Assembly: GCA_900540365.1 (NCBI GenBank)
Contig: UQFN01000001.1
Location: 62,001 to 126,000, forward strand
Reading direction: 5' to 3'
From: an uncultured Mollicutes bacterium
GTDB taxonomy: Bacteria > Bacillota_I > Bacilli_A > RFN20 > CAG-826
Length of the DNA stretch: 64,000 nucleotides
Under the pieces are notes generated by a model. The model had not been told where the DNA came from. It made no database searches and worked only from the letters and a program-made list of their open reading frames with translations. The translations under genes were made by a program, and so were the position numbers. This document shows positions 63,921 through 64,000 of the stretch, piece by piece. Numbering within the stretch: the first letter of the stretch is position 1; each line of letters opens with the position of its first letter.

Positions 63921-64000
63921 GAAAAAGAAATATATTTTAGGATGTAGTTTTGGGCCAGATTCGATGGCTTTGTTTTTTATGTTATTAAAAGAAAATTATG
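63904..64000 (+). CDS. tilS: tRNA(Ile)-lysidine synthase, N-terminus only
   Basis: 32 residues are visible before the right edge: MLKLDKKKKYILGCSFGPDS followed by MALFFMLL. This is the PP-loop ATPase motif of TilS, usually SGGxDSMAL; here the loop reads SFGPDS. TilS converts C34 of tRNA-Ile2 to lysidine. It overlaps rqcP by 17 nt, the usual order in Bacilli. Confidence 0.85.
   Translation, partial: MLKLDKKKKYILGCSFGPDSMALFFMLLKENY

Noticed and set aside
1..64000. CRISPR arrays, tRNA and rRNA genes
   Set aside because: No regularly spaced repeats, cloverleaf arms with GGTTCGA-type loops, or rRNA segments were seen; the dispersed motif is irregularly spaced over tens of kilobases and is not an array.

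Overview
The window is a low-GC, AT-rich bacterial chromosome segment spanning the replication origin. Gene content and order point to Bacilli, probably one of the gut-associated lineages near the old Tenericutes/RF39 group. The evidence is the order gyrA-gyrB-recF-rlbA-dnaN-dnaA | oriC | rpmH-rnpA-yidC-jag-mnmE, followed by tatD-rnmV-rsmA-ispE and pth-mfd-rqcP-tilS, together with a very short Alu-less SRP RNA. UGA is used as a stop (mscL neighbour, rnmV, pth, mfd) and tryptophan is UGG, so this is not a code-4 Mollicute. The taxon is inferred from gene content, not from a marker search.

Region 1 (1-14.97 kb) is accessory. The left edge holds a truncated restriction-endonuclease-like gene, an HNH-like gene, a decayed copy of a helicase 3' end, and a superfamily-1 helicase/DUF2726 gene broken by one in-frame stop and one A-tract frameshift. 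From 4.9 to 14.97 kb there is a roughly 10-kb block with an intact type I restriction-modification operon (hsdM-hsdS-hsdR), a DUF2971 gene, an unknown 183-residue gene and a second hsdM-hsdS fusion killed by a UGA at its catalytic motif. The block is bounded by 19-bp direct repeats (one mismatch). One lies inside the 3' end of rlmD; the other lies in a 15-codon rlmD-like tail remnant. This looks like site-specific integration at rlmD, although no integrase is visible.

Region 2 (14.9-32 kb) carries housekeeping and envelope genes: rlmD, metG, a ClC channel, rpmE, a GT4 glycosyltransferase, tldD-tldE, an M50-like pseudoprotease/mscL/degV operon, and an operon of a fused ABC-FtsX transporter, a P-type ATPase and a TetR-type regulator.

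Region 3 (32-50.2 kb) is the core around the origin: tadA, SRP RNA, serS, gyrA, gyrB, recF, rlbA, dnaN and dnaA run leftward; rpmH through ispE run rightward, so both sets are on the leading strand. DnaA boxes and AT-rich DNA lie between dnaA and rpmH.

Region 4 (50.2-64 kb) holds pyruvate phosphate dikinase, an FGGY sugar kinase, a heterodimeric ABC exporter, a DUF368 lipid-carrier translocase, then pth-mfd-rqcP and the first codons of tilS.

The most unusual non-gene signal is a dispersed motif of about 22 nt. It sits at the 3' ends of several genes, always in the same strand orientation, and has one near-identical copy inside mnmE.
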